NCBI GenBank assembly: GCA_036925085.1
Contig: JAUPFP010000008.1
Span: 3,135,957-3,199,956, forward strand
Length of the DNA: 64,000 nucleotides
Direction of reading: 5' to 3'
DNA from: Brachycybe producta
Lineage: Eukaryota > Arthropoda > Diplopoda > Playtdesmida > Andrognathidae
Shown here: positions 11,664 through 26,336 of the stretch, in pieces
Position numbering within the stretch: the first letter of the stretch is position 1
Layout of the letters: each line of letters starts with the position of its first letter
Translations under genes and position numbers: made by a program
Notes under the pieces: generated by a model
What the model was told of the DNA's origin: nothing
The model's input: the letters and a program-made list of their open reading frames with translations, nothing else
Database searches by the model: none

Positions 11664-12076
11664 ATTATTCATCAGGAACCCAATTGATATTCAGAATGCA
11701 TTCCATCATTCCCAAACCCCTTTTTCAACCATCCATGTTTTTTTTCATTTTACCATTGGCTCAGATCAAATTCTGTTGACAGAAAGTTTTTTTTTTCTAC
11801 TTTCTAATATAAAACCCTTAGCTATGACGTCAATGTTTTTACGCAATTTTATTTTGATTGAAAAGAAAAGACGACTTTAATTTAAAAATAATTCACAGAA
11901 ATTCAGTTTTGAAGAAGAAGAAAAAAAACGTCATTTCATCATTAATACAAAAAAAAATGTTCTTTTCGTCAATTACATATGAAGTAATCTCAACGTCACC
12001 TAACCTTTCAACTTCAGGTCCATATACACCTAACACGGTTACCCTAAAAAAACAACCAAAACTATAAGGCCGAATC

Positions 12077-12546
12077 CACATCAAGCTGACAAAAAAACAC
12101 ACAAACAAAACAAACTCATGTGTTTCGAGACAAATTGCCAACAATTATAAAACATTTCTGCAATTTTTATGTTTTGTTTTTGTTTTGTCTGCAATTTCAC
12201 AAACATTTTCAATGTCCTGGCTCAAAGTTGGTAAACATCAAAAAGGTTCGTGTTTTGTCTCGGTATTACGCAACATTTTGTCAACTTTGTCTGTGCAGTT
12301 CCGGACCTTGTACACGTAGTAATAAACAACAACAGAATAGTTGGGTAGCTTACGTAAGACAACTATAGAAACAAAAAAACAAAAACCAATTTGACTGTGT
12401 TGTGTCACAGATTTGTTATGATATTTCGTCTTAAATACTGCTGACATGTCAGTCTAGTTTTTGTTTTGTTTTCAAAATTGCTTTTTCTGGCATTTTTGTT
12501 GTATTTTTGTCTGGAACTCATGTTGCACTTTTGTCAGCTTGATGTG
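12077..12546. mobile_element. Foldback MITE, family C, copy 2 (with internal insertion)
   Basis: Perfect 17-bp terminal inverted repeats: CACATCAAGCTGACAAA and TTTGTCAGCTTGATGTG. The interior matches the copy at 8083-8306 on both sides (GTTTCGAGACAAATTG and TTTTGTCTGGAACTCATG). It also has roughly 200 bp extra at about 12255-12470, which is either an insertion here or lost from copy 1. No coding capacity. Confidence 0.75.
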
Positions 12547-13953
12547 TAATCACCCTAACAACCAGTTTCTTTAGCCTTTAACATTATTTTGCTCCCCTTT
12601 AAAGCAAATGAAACTGCTGAAAGATTTAACAACTAAAATGGCGTCGACAGCTTCAGAGTAACAAAAAAAAAACATAATAATAAAAGGCTAGCCCACAAAA
12701 AGCATAAATTTCAGCAAATAAATTACTTGAGAACGTTAACCTCCTCCACCCTGAAGATGCTCCTCCGCCTCCACCCCGTGTGTATGACGTCACAATACAA
12801 ATGACATTATACAAGCTTAAACGAATGACACTGACTCATAGCGATATAAAAAGCAATTGACAGAAGAAATAACATTTAATTGTACAATCAATAATCTGAG
12901 AAGAATATTGTTGCGTGTGTTTCATTATTATATGCTTGTGTATGTGTGTACTCAATGTGAGGTCTTTATGTAGTTGAAGAATATCCGTCAGATGGTCCCT
13001 TTTTCTCAATCCATTTCACTTTAATGAGTTCAGTTACTTCCGTAATTTTTCCCATTCTTTTACTTTTTTTACGGCAGAGAATCCTATCTTTCCTTTTAAA
13101 ACACAGTTTCCCCCCTCTACCACTCTGTCTCTCTCTCTTTCTCTGATCAGACTCCAATTTCTTCAATTTTCAAAGCCGAAATACGATCAAAAGAAGAGCA
13201 AAAAAAAAAAAAAATTCAATGGTATTTAATCGATTGATAGAATTTGAAGAAAAATAACCTCAAATTGAAAGACACAAGTCACATCTAATAACGTACACAC
13301 ATGCAAAGAGAAAGAGAGAAAACTGAGACAAAACAAGAGAGAAAGAGAAAAGTCCTTGATCGTCACATTCCATTGAAAGAACGTATTTAATCAATCAGAG
13401 TAAAGTGACTGACATTCTATTCCCACCCTTTTCCACCTCCATTATTAACGAAAAATACCCTAAAGAATGACGAGTGTGAAGAAAAAAGAAACGCGACACA
13501 CAAGAATGAACGAGCGCGCCCCTGATGGCAGGCAATCACACAAAGCTCTCCTCCCTTTGAATCTAATGGACGAAAGGTTGGGTTTTGTTACTTCACTTCT
13601 TCTTCTTCTACCTTTTTTTTTTTTTTCATCAGCAATTATTTTATGAAAAAGGCTACATCATTGAGGCTAACCCCTCCTATAGTAATTAAATATTAGTAAT
13701 TAATTATTTCTTTTGTTAGAACAATGGATCGTTGGTTTATAATATATTAATATATATATTAAATAATGGCTTACCAAAAAAAAACCATCTGCATTGAAGA
13801 CAATGACGAGGTTTAAGAATGTGGAATGAAAAAAAAAAGAATCCACTTTCTTTTTCAAGGTGATTTTTAATCTAACCTCTGAGTCACAGTTGAAGATGAA
13901 ACACTAAAAAAAGGCTTTGATATAACATAGGTCCGGAGATGGATCCTACTTAC
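12547..13953. other. Non-coding stretch
   Basis: AT-rich with poly-A tracts. It may be the first intron of the minus-strand gene proposed from 13954-14048. The minus frame at 12966-13166 (Lys/Arg-rich) has no clear splice sites or family match. Confidence 0.45.
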
Positions 13954-14048
13954 CTTCCGGACATCAACAAAAACCAACCATTGCATAAATATGCACCGTT
14001 ACAAGTGACACACAAAAAAGACACAATCACATCATAGAATTCCTTCAG
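13954..14048 (-). other. Candidate first coding exon of an unidentified minus-strand gene
   Basis: Read on the minus strand, this 95-bp block follows an acceptor (TTTCTTAG) and ends at a strong donor (GGAAG then GTAAGTAGG). An ATG at 13986-13984 opens 11 codons (MQWLVFVDVRK) up to the donor in phase 0. I do not recognise the peptide. No downstream exon was found in the 13.9 kb to the left, so either the intron is very long or this is a chance block. An unmatched upstream block with its own donor lies at 14667-14845. Confidence 0.35.
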
Positions 14049-14666
14049 CTAAGAAACACAAGCAACATCAACCAGAACCTCAACGCCATCTATCATTATT
14101 CAAGTGAACTACACCATATGTATTTAACAGTAACTTAATGAAAAGACATGATGTTTTATTTCGGTAGCCAGCTTTTCAATACCGAAATTTGGGTGCATTT
14201 ATGGTGCAATTTAAACCATATGTACACGCAAGACGCCATAGTAGGTCATCCGTTTCTTTCTTGTCTACAGTTTAATGTTACGTGCTTCAGAATTTCAACA
14301 TTTGAATGAATGGTTGTGTCCTACTAAATCGCTTCAACTAACGTCCTTGAGAAGATAAATACGCATTGCGCAGCGGAGTAGATGTCGCCACCTAATGGCA
14401 ATCAAGAACAACTACATCCTTATTATATTAATAAATGCTAATTTATAGTAATCAGATTACAAATAGATACAATGGCCATTAAAATACAAATTTTGAAAAC
14501 AGAAATGATCCTATTCGAAGAACACGTTCAATTATATGCTAATCAGAATCGTTTTTCTCCAAAAAAATAAGTGAAGATAGATAAAGGGGATAACTTGATA
14601 CTTTTGCCGCCAAATCACAAAATGTTAAGCAATGAATTGCGACATAATAATGAAAAATATACTTAC

Positions 14667-14845
14667 TGCTAGGCGTCATTCATCTGTTATTTGCATTTTT
14701 CGTCGACAAACAGATACATCATTTCATCACAGTATCACTAAAACCAAAAAAAAATACATCGAACCGAAAAACAAAACATCAGAACGACGAAAATAACAAA
14801 AGCCACCGACAACTGGTTAAACTTCGCTTCCGCTTCCGCATTAAA
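14667..14845 (-). promoter_or_regulatory. Candidate 5' untranslated exon and promoter of the same minus-strand gene
   Basis: On the minus strand the sequence GCGGAAGCGGAAGCGAAG (about 14825-14842) gives two ETS-like GGAAG sites. The following segment ends in the donor GCCTAGCA then GTAAGTATA at 14667. ATGs inside it open only very short frames, so they would be upstream ORFs. The inference rests on splice signals alone. Confidence 0.3.
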
Positions 14846-15136
14846 AAAATGATACTGAAAGAAACCGCTAGAGTGCCTTGGAAAATTACTATAAAAGACA
14901 TATTCCTCTTGGAGCCTAGAGGCTAAGGGGAAAACTGTTAAGGAGTCCCCACGGCTCGCATTATATTATTATGCATAAATCAATGTTGGGGACCGTGGTA
15001 GAGGGTATAGAGGCCGTTATGATGCATAAATCTTTGCCGTAAATCCTTAGAGGGGTGAACGAATATGGCGTACACTAATATTAAAGTTCAACTAGAGAAC
15101 GACATATTAGTACACTCTTCTACCCAGGTGCGGCAT

Positions 15137-15234
15137 CACGTTTCTGTCTTTAATTTTTTTAAAATTAAAGACAGAAACGTGAAACGAATGTAATTTTCTT
15201 GATATTTTAATATCAAGAAAATTACATTCGTTTC
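15137..15234. repeat. Two adjacent perfect hairpins
   Basis: Hairpin 1 (15137-15181) has 21-bp arms starting CACGTTTCTGTCTTTAATTT with a 3-base loop. Hairpin 2 (15181-15234) has 26-bp arms starting GAAACGAATGTAATTTTCTT with a 2-base loop. All arm positions pair, and the hairpins share one base. They lie 0.6-0.7 kb upstream of the eEF2 start codon. A nearby weaker pair is TACACTAATATTAA / ATATTAGTACAC (15069-15115). Confidence 0.9.
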
Positions 15235-15681
15235 AATTATTACTTCTGGTGGTGCAATAAAACGAATGAATTAATCTTTGTTAGTTATATTTTTGTTGTC
15301 AATGGTCTGATAATCACACTACTGTTACATTAATAAAAATCAATTGAAAATTGCATTGCGCAAGAATGCGCAATACAATACATCGATACAATTAAAATAA
15401 CATCGATTTTCATCTAACATAAAACAATCAGCCGTTAGTTTTCTTTAGTAGTTAACGGCTTAAATATTACTAAAAAAAATGAACAAAATCTAAGATCACA
15501 AATTTATGAGCGAATATAGAAAATATAAAATATATTATAATTGAATTATGCGTTCAATTTTCTTTTTAATAAAATTAAAATTGAATTAACATTATAAAAA
15601 AATATACATATAAGTCTCTAATTTAAAATTATCGGCGGCGATTAATATTCAAAAGCGATATTAATCTTTTGTTTAAGCACA

Positions 15682-15858
15682 TATCGATAATATCGCTTGT
15701 TCTTTTCCTGTTTACGTCATTGACGACGATTATAAAAAAGAAAGAAGTGCTTCAAGCAGCGGTAGGAAGAGTGAATAATTTGTTCTTTTGAGACGCCGAT
15801 TCAGCCATAGTTGCTACGTTCCACGTTAATCGGCTTTGAACATCCAACTTTATTCAAG
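15682..15858 (+). promoter_or_regulatory. eEF2 core promoter and 5' leader
   Basis: It contains TATCGATA (15682-15689), which equals the insect DRE core. TGTTCTTTTCC follows at 15698-15708 and a second TTCTTTTGAG at about 15784. A C followed by a pyrimidine run is the usual start of TOP messages for translation genes. The same 11-mer occurs upstream of RPS17 on the minus strand (31161-31171). The transcription start is not known, and no TATA box is obvious. Confidence 0.45.
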
Positions 15859-19766
<3,908 letters not shown>

Positions 19767-20324
19767 AGTGAAAATCCACTCACTTGTAATTGTGTAACTC
19801 CTTGGTTTTTTGTCTTTTTTGGGGGTGGGGGAACTGTCGATGCGAACAACTACTTTGTGTAACTGGATTACGATTGTTGCAATTAACCTTGAAATGAACC
19901 TCTTTAAAATGAAGGGTTATAAAATGAAAAATAAAGCAAGCAGCAGCCAGTTGAATTAATGGAAGGATTTCAATGTTTTCATTTTTAGTTAAAACTTTTG
20001 TTGTGAATAAATTAAGGAGACTTACACTCAGTTAAAAATTTGTGCTTTTTATTTCTTACCGGTCTTTATTGAAATTATGACGTGGTTACGTGGAGAAATA
20101 CTTGGATCAAATATAGCACAAACAAAAGATGGAAAACCTGTGAACAAATGAAACAGTCAGCTATTTTGTTTACAAATCATAACTTAGTTTAGACTAATCC
20201 AACTTCATATTTTTAAATTTTGCCCATAATGTTTATTTTGAAAAATATCGACATAAAATTAATTTTTTAACATTCAATTTTCCCTAATGTTGCTGCTGAA
20301 ACGTAAAATAAGCTGTTTGTAACA
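19767..20324. other. Convergent intergenic region eEF2/METTL25B
   Basis: 3' UTR sequence of both genes. A plus-strand AATAAA occurs at 19930 and again near 20006. No additional gene seen. Confidence 0.6.
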
Positions 20325-22582
20325 TTAAATGGGTGTATTTTTGGAATTCATAAAAAAATAACTTGTACGAGACGGGTTTGTTACGATCAGGTATATACCT
20401 TTTTCCCAAAGGAAAATCAGTCTATCAAGTAGAATGAGTGTTTCTATGACAGGAGCTATCATCAGCCTCAACGAATAAAAAACAATGATCCTTCTCCATT
20501 GCAACATACATAAATCCACTTCAACAGACAACAAATCCACTTCTGGAATATGGACATCCGTTTTTCTTAAGGCCAAACGAGCATAACTGAAAGCATTTGA
20601 GAATTTAAATTAGAATAAAGTAAGTAGGTGTAGTCTCTGCTGTAGACCAACTAAGCATTTTCATTTTATTGTTCAAGAATTCAAAGTGTGGATCTTTATA
20701 AGTTGAGCTTCTTTTAAAATTGAGCTATCAAAATGCACAACGGATACAAAGATGGTTCTTACAGCAGTGACTGGAATCCACAGATTAAAAGAACACTTGC
20801 TCTCTAAACGGCGTTCCGTTTGTTACTTTGACGCTATGCAATCCAATCCGTTTTAGATGTGGATAATGTTTCGTGATCAACATTTCCAATGTTGCTCTAT
20901 AACAATGTATCCTCAGACTGTCGAAATTGTCTAACAATTGAATCAAACTTATTATCATTGCCCAACAAATGCTTTGTTAAAGACATTTAAAAAAAAATTA
21001 CTTCTCAACCGTTGTAAATAATGTTCGATAGCATGACAAGCAACCTCCTTTGCTTCATAACTTAGCCGACAGTTGGAATCCGATAATACGTAATCACTAA
21101 TTGGATATCCCCGACGTTGCCCATCATTTGCTGACTGTCTGAAAATATCTGCCTATAAATACTCTGTAAAATAGTTCTTAAAGATATTACAACAATTACA
21201 GGGAATTGTCCAACTTCATGTAACAACAGGCAATGGAGACAAGTGCAACAGCTTCAGAGCACTCCGAATAAACCTTGAGCATTGTTGAAGCCAAGTTTCC
21301 ACAAGTGTGAAGTCCTACTATAATAAAACCTGGAATACTAAAGGAACTGTCAAAGTTGCAAGCCTTTGACAACACCTAAAATTAAAACTCAAACGTTTAT
21401 TTTCACGATTAGTGTTATTTTTCGTCGTCAGCTACCGTTTAATTACCTTCACAAACTCACTACCTGTTACATTCGAATCAATTTTGTATATGAGATGCGT
21501 TGGAGTTGACGGTATGGAAATGTGATTGACGTCGTTCGAGAAACGCTCGTTGTAACAGTTTAATTCGTTTGATGTCGTCTTATTCTTTTTCAAAACATCA
21601 CTGACAACCTTTGATTGGTTGATTCGTTAATAGTTAACGTTCAGAGCTTTTATCACGAATTTCTCACCTTCGAGTCGATAGTTTGAGCTCCCAATACGTG
21701 AGAACCTTCGGCCTCAATACTGACGACACTAAATTCGAATCCGAACGTGAGGAGCCTCGAAAGATGTCCTCGCCCCGATCCTACGTCAACGACAAAACGA
21801 CTTCCACATTCGGATGCAACCATATCCACAACTTGCGCCATCCTCGCTATCTCGTATTCCTTCTTTGGCTTTATTCGTCTGTGAAAACTCTTTTGCAACT
21901 TCCCTTCTTGGTGCCGTCCATTGTCATTCGATGTAAGTTCTTCTGCGATCGATTTCCAGTGGCCGTCAAACGAGGAAAATTCTTTCATATCCGTCACTTC
22001 GTTTAATCCCATTCGTAACGTCTTGATGAATTCGGAGACGAGTTTCGTGTCGTCCGGCGGCTGACGATTAAGAGAGTAAGCTCTAGTGACAGCCCTCAAC
22101 GACTGCAACGAAAGTGGCCACACTCGTTCATTCCTAAGCAAATTACAAACAACAAATGAAAACATTCAATTTCTGTTATAATAAATAATAAAAAAAAACA
22201 CCGTTTCCATGTTATTGGCTCCGACATGGACAGGAATTCAGCCAATTTTGAAAACTCTACATTGCCTAGGACTTCTTGCCAACTGACAGGAAGCTTTTCC
22301 CAGTGATTTTCCGTGAAAAACTCCTAAAAAAATTGCATTACAATCGTTAAAATCGCTCTTAATACTTAAGTGGTAAGACAAACGTGGCTTTCTCAAGTGA
22401 CATTAAGTGCATGATAACTACACAAGTCAGTTGAGAGGCCACATTTGCCCTCCTTCATTCGTTCTATTTCATCTTACCAACACAAATGAATCATGAAGCC
22501 ATGAATAAAATGACAGGCATTTTGATAATTGTTTTACATATTCCTGTACACGAATAAACGAATTGTGATCGCATATATACAT
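20325..22582 (-). CDS. METTL25B-like (RRNAD1 family) methyltransferase
   Basis: Putative SAM-dependent methyltransferase of the METTL25/METTL25B family; the substrate is not settled. Minus-strand exons: 22478-22582, 22202-22323, 21668-22133, 21447-21608, 21200-21375, 21002-21138, 20801-20930, 20325-20586. They sum to 1,560 bases, 519 residues (human METTL25B is about 475). Key parts are EFFTENHWEKLPVSW near residue 36, the KPKKEYEI motif (164-171), SAM motif VVDVGSGRGHLSR (190-202), VGLHTCGNLAS, ACCYMKL, IHCYRATLE and the C-terminal IETLILLDRL. The start (MYICDHNSF) is the first in-frame ATG and is less certain. The last intron begins with GCAAGT (GC-AG), forced by the frame PFRDYARLALRK. The call to METTL25B over METTL25 rests on HCYRA and the C-terminus. 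Confidence 0.85.
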
Positions 22583-23133
22583 TACAATGCTAATAAAAAT
22601 AATTGCAAAATCTGCATAGACTTGTGTGAGAGAATAAAAATCATAGCAGACAACCGTAATTTAACTCATGTTAGTTACATCTTAGACTAGAGTAATAGTC
22701 TAAGGTTACATAATGTTGATTTTCAGGGAGGGAGGACAGGCAATTAGAAAACGGGATAAACAGACGTTGGCTCCGCCCTTTTTATGACGAACGGCAACTT
22801 CTAATTGGTTTGTTGTGTAGTTCCACGTTGAAAAGGGCGGAGAATGTGACGTCAGAAAAGCAGTCAAAATAGGGGAGACATCTTGTGTCGTCTTTCTGGG
22901 CAGCTTCTTTCAAGCAGGAAAACCCCACCCCATTTCTCTCAACCAATGAGGTATTGTGCACGTTTACTTCTCTCACTGGTCACTGGTGCTCCTATTGGGA
23001 CGTTTTGACCAATGTTTGTGCACAATATTATTGAGCGTGTGTGCACAATAATATTGAACGTAAATAATTGTGCAAAATGTCTCAAACAGCCTTCTATAAA
23101 ACATATTAACATATTAAAAACTAAAAGACAACT

Positions 23134-23212
23134 CCTGGGACCTCCGAGAATTGAACTCAGGACCCCCTGGCTCAGAAAGTAGTGCTCTTAACATCACATC
23201 TATACTGCCAAC
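23134..23212 (-). pseudogene. tRNA-like remnant or tRNA-derived SINE head
   Basis: On the minus strand: AAGAGCACTACTTTCTGAGC, then CAGG, then GGTCCTGAGTTCAATTC. The T-loop GTTCAATTC, the A-box-like GTTAAGAGC and a loop with CTG (glutamine-type) are visible. Neither the acceptor stem nor the anticodon stem pairs properly, so it is not a working tRNA. It resembles the 5' head of a tRNA-derived SINE. Confidence 0.45.
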
Positions 23213-23457
23213 CGCAATAGAAGCGCAAATAAAATACACTTAGGAACCTTTCCAACCTTGAATGTTTCCTAAAACAAAATTAAAAAAATTCAGCCAAAGT
23301 AGATGGAGCCACCGTCTCCATTAAAAAAATTTTGCGAAAAAGCAAAAACTTTTTTTGAAGGTATAGGATTTTTAACATGGAACTTTTTTAATTAATGTTT
23401 CAAATGTTTGAAGACAGGGGCGCTATAATCAACTATTACATAGAGTCCATGTATAAG

Positions 23458-23515
23458 GTGTTAGGTTAGGTTAGTGGGTTAGGTTAGGTTAGGGGTTTAG
23501 TGTTGGGTTAGGTTA
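23458..23515 (+). repeat. Interstitial TTAGG-type repeats
   Basis: Several GTTAGGTTAGG blocks separated by GTGG or GGTTTAGTGTTG. TTAGG is the ancestral arthropod telomere unit. The array is short and degenerate; weaker relatives occur near 46700 and 46770. Confidence 0.7.
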
Positions 23516-23587
23516 GGTCTCTGTATGAAGACGAGTTAGGTTACGTGTAGTGTTGGGACAGCCGTTTGGAACCAGCACAAGAAATTC

Positions 23588-23669
23588 GTTTGCCCCGCCT
23601 TTTTATGAGTGTCAGACCAAATATCAACCAATTAAAAATTTCCATTCCTCATAAAAGGGCGGGGCAAAC
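23588..23669. mobile_element. 82-bp foldback unit with GC-box ends
   Basis: Ends are GTTTGCCCCGCCTTTTTATG and CATAAAAGGGCGGGGCAAAC, an almost perfect inverted repeat. Between them lies GTCAGACCAAATATCAACCA. The unit recurs in rearranged form at 23704-23894 and partly at 22768-23050. Confidence 0.75.
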
Positions 23670-23703
23670 AATTGTATTGTGCTGAGCTAACTTGAAAGTC
23701 CTC

Positions 23704-23894
23704 GACAGGCATCTCTGCCCAGCACTAACTTTTTTGGTTACCCTTTTATGGGCGTCAGACTAAATATCAACCAATTAGAAATTGAAAAGGGCGAGGCATT
23801 TGACATAAAACCAAGTAACTAACCAATTAGAAATTGATGACGCTCTTAAACCGGCGGGGCAAACAAAAAGTTAGTGCTGGACAGAACTGCCTGT
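23704..23894. mobile_element. Larger foldback element related to 23588-23669
   Basis: The outer arms GACAGGCATCTCTGCCCAGC and GCTGGACAGAACTGCCTGTC pair imperfectly. Next come CAGCACTAACTTTTT / AAAAAGTTAGTGCTG. Two internal AACCAATTAGAAATTGA copies sit in the middle. No frame of interest. Confidence 0.65.
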
Positions 23895-24124
23895 CTATGT
23901 TTATGCTAAAACGTCATATACTATAGCAATCGACTGCTATGTGAAATCATCATGTAGCAATAACAAATTTCACCAATACTTCAACTGCCATCTAGTGACG
24001 AAAAGATCAAACTAATAATCGTATGTTACCTACGTGTTATAAATTCAATTACTCTTAGTACTTTACGAATACGATTTCGTTTTGAATTGTGAGATTTCTT
24101 AAGAGTATAAAGAAAAACTATTAA

Positions 24125-24151
24125 ATGGATGGCCGAGTAAGCGTGTGTTAA
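24125..24151 (+). promoter_or_regulatory. Possible upstream ORF before SLC35A4
   Basis: ATG at 24125 opens eight codons (MDGRVSVC) and stops at 24149-24151, five bases before the main ATG at 24157. If it is in the mature leader it could lower initiation at the main start. The transcription start is unknown. Confidence 0.3.
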
Positions 24152-24156
24152 ATCTG

Positions 24157-26336
24157 ATGGGAGGTTCGAGAGAGACGCTTCTTCCGTTGCACAACGTAAC
24201 GAAAAGCAACCACAACGGACATCATGGAGCAACAGGGGGGATCGGAGGCCAACATCAACCTAGGAATCCGATTCACCCCGTCCTTTGGAAATGTCTACTA
24301 CTTGTTGGGTATACTGATAATCTCACGTCCAAGTGCAGAAACTGCAGACATTGAATTGGGTCTAACTTAATGGGTTTTCATATAATTGATGAAATGTAAT
24401 TTAAAAATAAAACCTGGCGTTTGACGTAAATGGTGAAATGCGAGGAAAATCATGTGAATTTCATGAAATTGTTGATTGGGTTTCGTAAATAATTTCGTAC
24501 AAATGCATTATATCTAATACGTTTTAGCGATTGCTAGGTAGGCCCTATTCTTTTGATTAGAAGCTGCTATTCTCCATGGTCTCCAAGGTCCAAGCCACGA
24601 AAAGACTGTACAATATCATGTATAGAGGCTAAGCGGCTGCTAATCTAAAGAATTTTCGTCGTTTTCTTTTTTTGCATTATTTATAGTTATTAATTAATTT
24701 CTTTTTTATACTGTAGTGTCTCCATCTACGGTTCGTACGCTATTCTAATCCATGCCTGCGAAAGCGATGGACACACGATTCCGTTCAGTTCATCATCAGT
24801 CGTGATCATGATAGAAGTAACTAAGGTGAGTGAATTCATATGTTTGAGTATATTGTATAATATCCGTATCATTAACATTCAGTACGATTGTCTTAATTGT
24901 TAGCTTTTAGCTTGTTCTGCACTGTCAACATCGCAACTGAGTTGGTCAAAAGCAGTGAAACACCTCACCTTCCGATCGTGTCTCCCGTTCAGCATCCCGG
25001 CCGCACTCTACTGTATTAACAACAACATTGCAATTCATATGCAGATACAGATGGATCCCGCGACGTTTCAGGTTTGCACAAATCGCAAAATTTCCACATC
25101 GAGATTTAGAGGCTAATCGTCTAATTCGTCTTCTTGCAGATTATGAGCAATCTGAAAATATTGTCGACGGCATTGTTGTACAGGTTAATAATGCAGAGGT
25201 AAACTATAAAAGAGTGAAGAATGTTGAATAATCTTACATTATGTGACGTAATTTCGTCGTTTTTGCAGGCCGATCAGTCCATTGCAATGGTTTTCTTTAA
25301 TTCTTCTGACAGTGGCGGGAGGAAGCCACAGGTTTTCTAATTTAAAAAAATACGAAACTCTTTTTAAGTTTTTTCATAGTGAAGTCACCTATTTTCTTTT
25401 GTTCAGTTATGGTGGATTGAAGGACAAAGATGCAATCACCAAAGAGGTTTACATCACGTGGCAAGGTCTTGCGATGATGATTCTCTACTGTACTCTATCC
25501 GGATTATCCGGAGTTTATTCAGAGTACATTCTGAAAAAACAGCAGCAGGTTTGTTACAAAGTTGTCTTTTAAAACGTAAAAATTAGCAGTGATATTATCT
25601 TTTTTGAAATATCATATTTGAAATTGAATGATTAATCTGCAAGCAGCTCAAAGGGCCTATGGCAGAGGAACAATTTAATCATGAGAAACAGCATTACAAA
25701 TGCATTGTCAAAATAATTATAACACATGCCATAAACATTTCTCTATGCAAATGTAAAATTAAGTTGAGTAGTAACATGAACCTAATGGATTCTCTAAAAT
25801 GAAAATTAATTCATTCACAACATTTTCAGGAAGTATATTCTATTGTCGACTGACACTATTGTTCTCACAAAAATCTCTAAAAAAAAAATTGATCTCGTTA
25901 CAGCTCTCTTTAGTGATTCAGAACATTGTGTTGTACATTTATGGAGTTGCATTTAACTCTGCATTGTATATTTTTACAACAAGTGGCAGCGGTTAGTTCT
26001 CTTGAATCGAAGTTTAACAATTGTGGTAATATTTTTTTTAATTTCATATTTTGATTGTATAATTTTTTTCTTCCACTAGAATCGAATGCTCAGTGGTTTT
26101 TCGAAGGTTACTCGTTTTGGACTTGGATCTTGATATTAACGCAAGCAGTGAACGGTCTCATTATATCTGCCATAATGAAACATTCCAGCAATATCACGAG
26201 ACTTTTTGTCATCTCGAGTGCGATGATTGTAACGACCGTACTCTCTGTTCTCATCTTTTCTCTCGAACTGAACGCTTACCTTATAGCTGCTTGCCTATTA
26301 GTCGTCATTTCTCTCGTTCTCTATCACAGGAAGTGA
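24157..26336 (+). CDS. SLC35A4-like nucleotide-sugar transporter
   Basis: Multi-pass Golgi membrane transporter of the SLC35A family; vertebrate SLC35A4 has been linked to CDP-ribitol. Exons: 24157-24308, 24717-24825, 24904-25071, 25140-25198, 25269-25331, 25407-25548, 25904-25991, 26080-26336. They sum to 1,038 bases, 345 residues (human 324). Family landmarks in order: SIYGSYAIL, FRSCLPFSIPAALYCINNN, MDPATFQIMSNLKILSTALL, YCTLSGLSGVYSEYILKKQQ, SLVIQNIVLYIYGV, and LTQAVNGLIISAIMKHSSN followed by ITRLFVIS. About eight to ten hydrophobic segments are seen. The N-terminal tail (Gly/His/Asn-rich, about 40 residues) is extra. The first ATG in frame was chosen; NPIHPVLWKCLLLV then leads into exon 2. 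Confidence 0.92.
24547..24654. mobile_element. Family E MITE in SLC35A4 intron 1
   Basis: ATTCTTTTGATTAGAAGCTG at the left mirrors GCGGCTGCTAATCTAAAGAAT at the right with a few mismatches. Related units: 34065-34202, 30603-30834 and 47621-47909. Confidence 0.6.

Larger units (their letters stand above)
9977..12076. other. Non-coding stretch with microsatellites
   Basis: Holds TG-rich tracts (about 10680-10880), (CT)n at 11007-11049, (GA)n at 11265-11328 and a (CT)n/GTCT array at 11535-11663. No gene supported. The minus frame at 10203-10442 is mostly microsatellite translation. Confidence 0.55.
22583..24124. other. Repeat-rich intergenic region between METTL25B and SLC35A4
   Basis: It contains several GC-box/CCAAT-like palindromic units (22768-23050, 23588-23669, 23704-23894), a tRNA-like remnant (23134-23212) and TTAGG-type repeats (23458-23515). 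It is also the upstream region of two divergent genes, so promoter elements of either may lie here. No coding frame supported. Confidence 0.6.

Noticed and set aside
12966..13166. Lys/Arg-rich minus frame of 66 codons
   Set aside because: Purine-tract translation with no matching splice sites; could not be linked to the exon at 13954.
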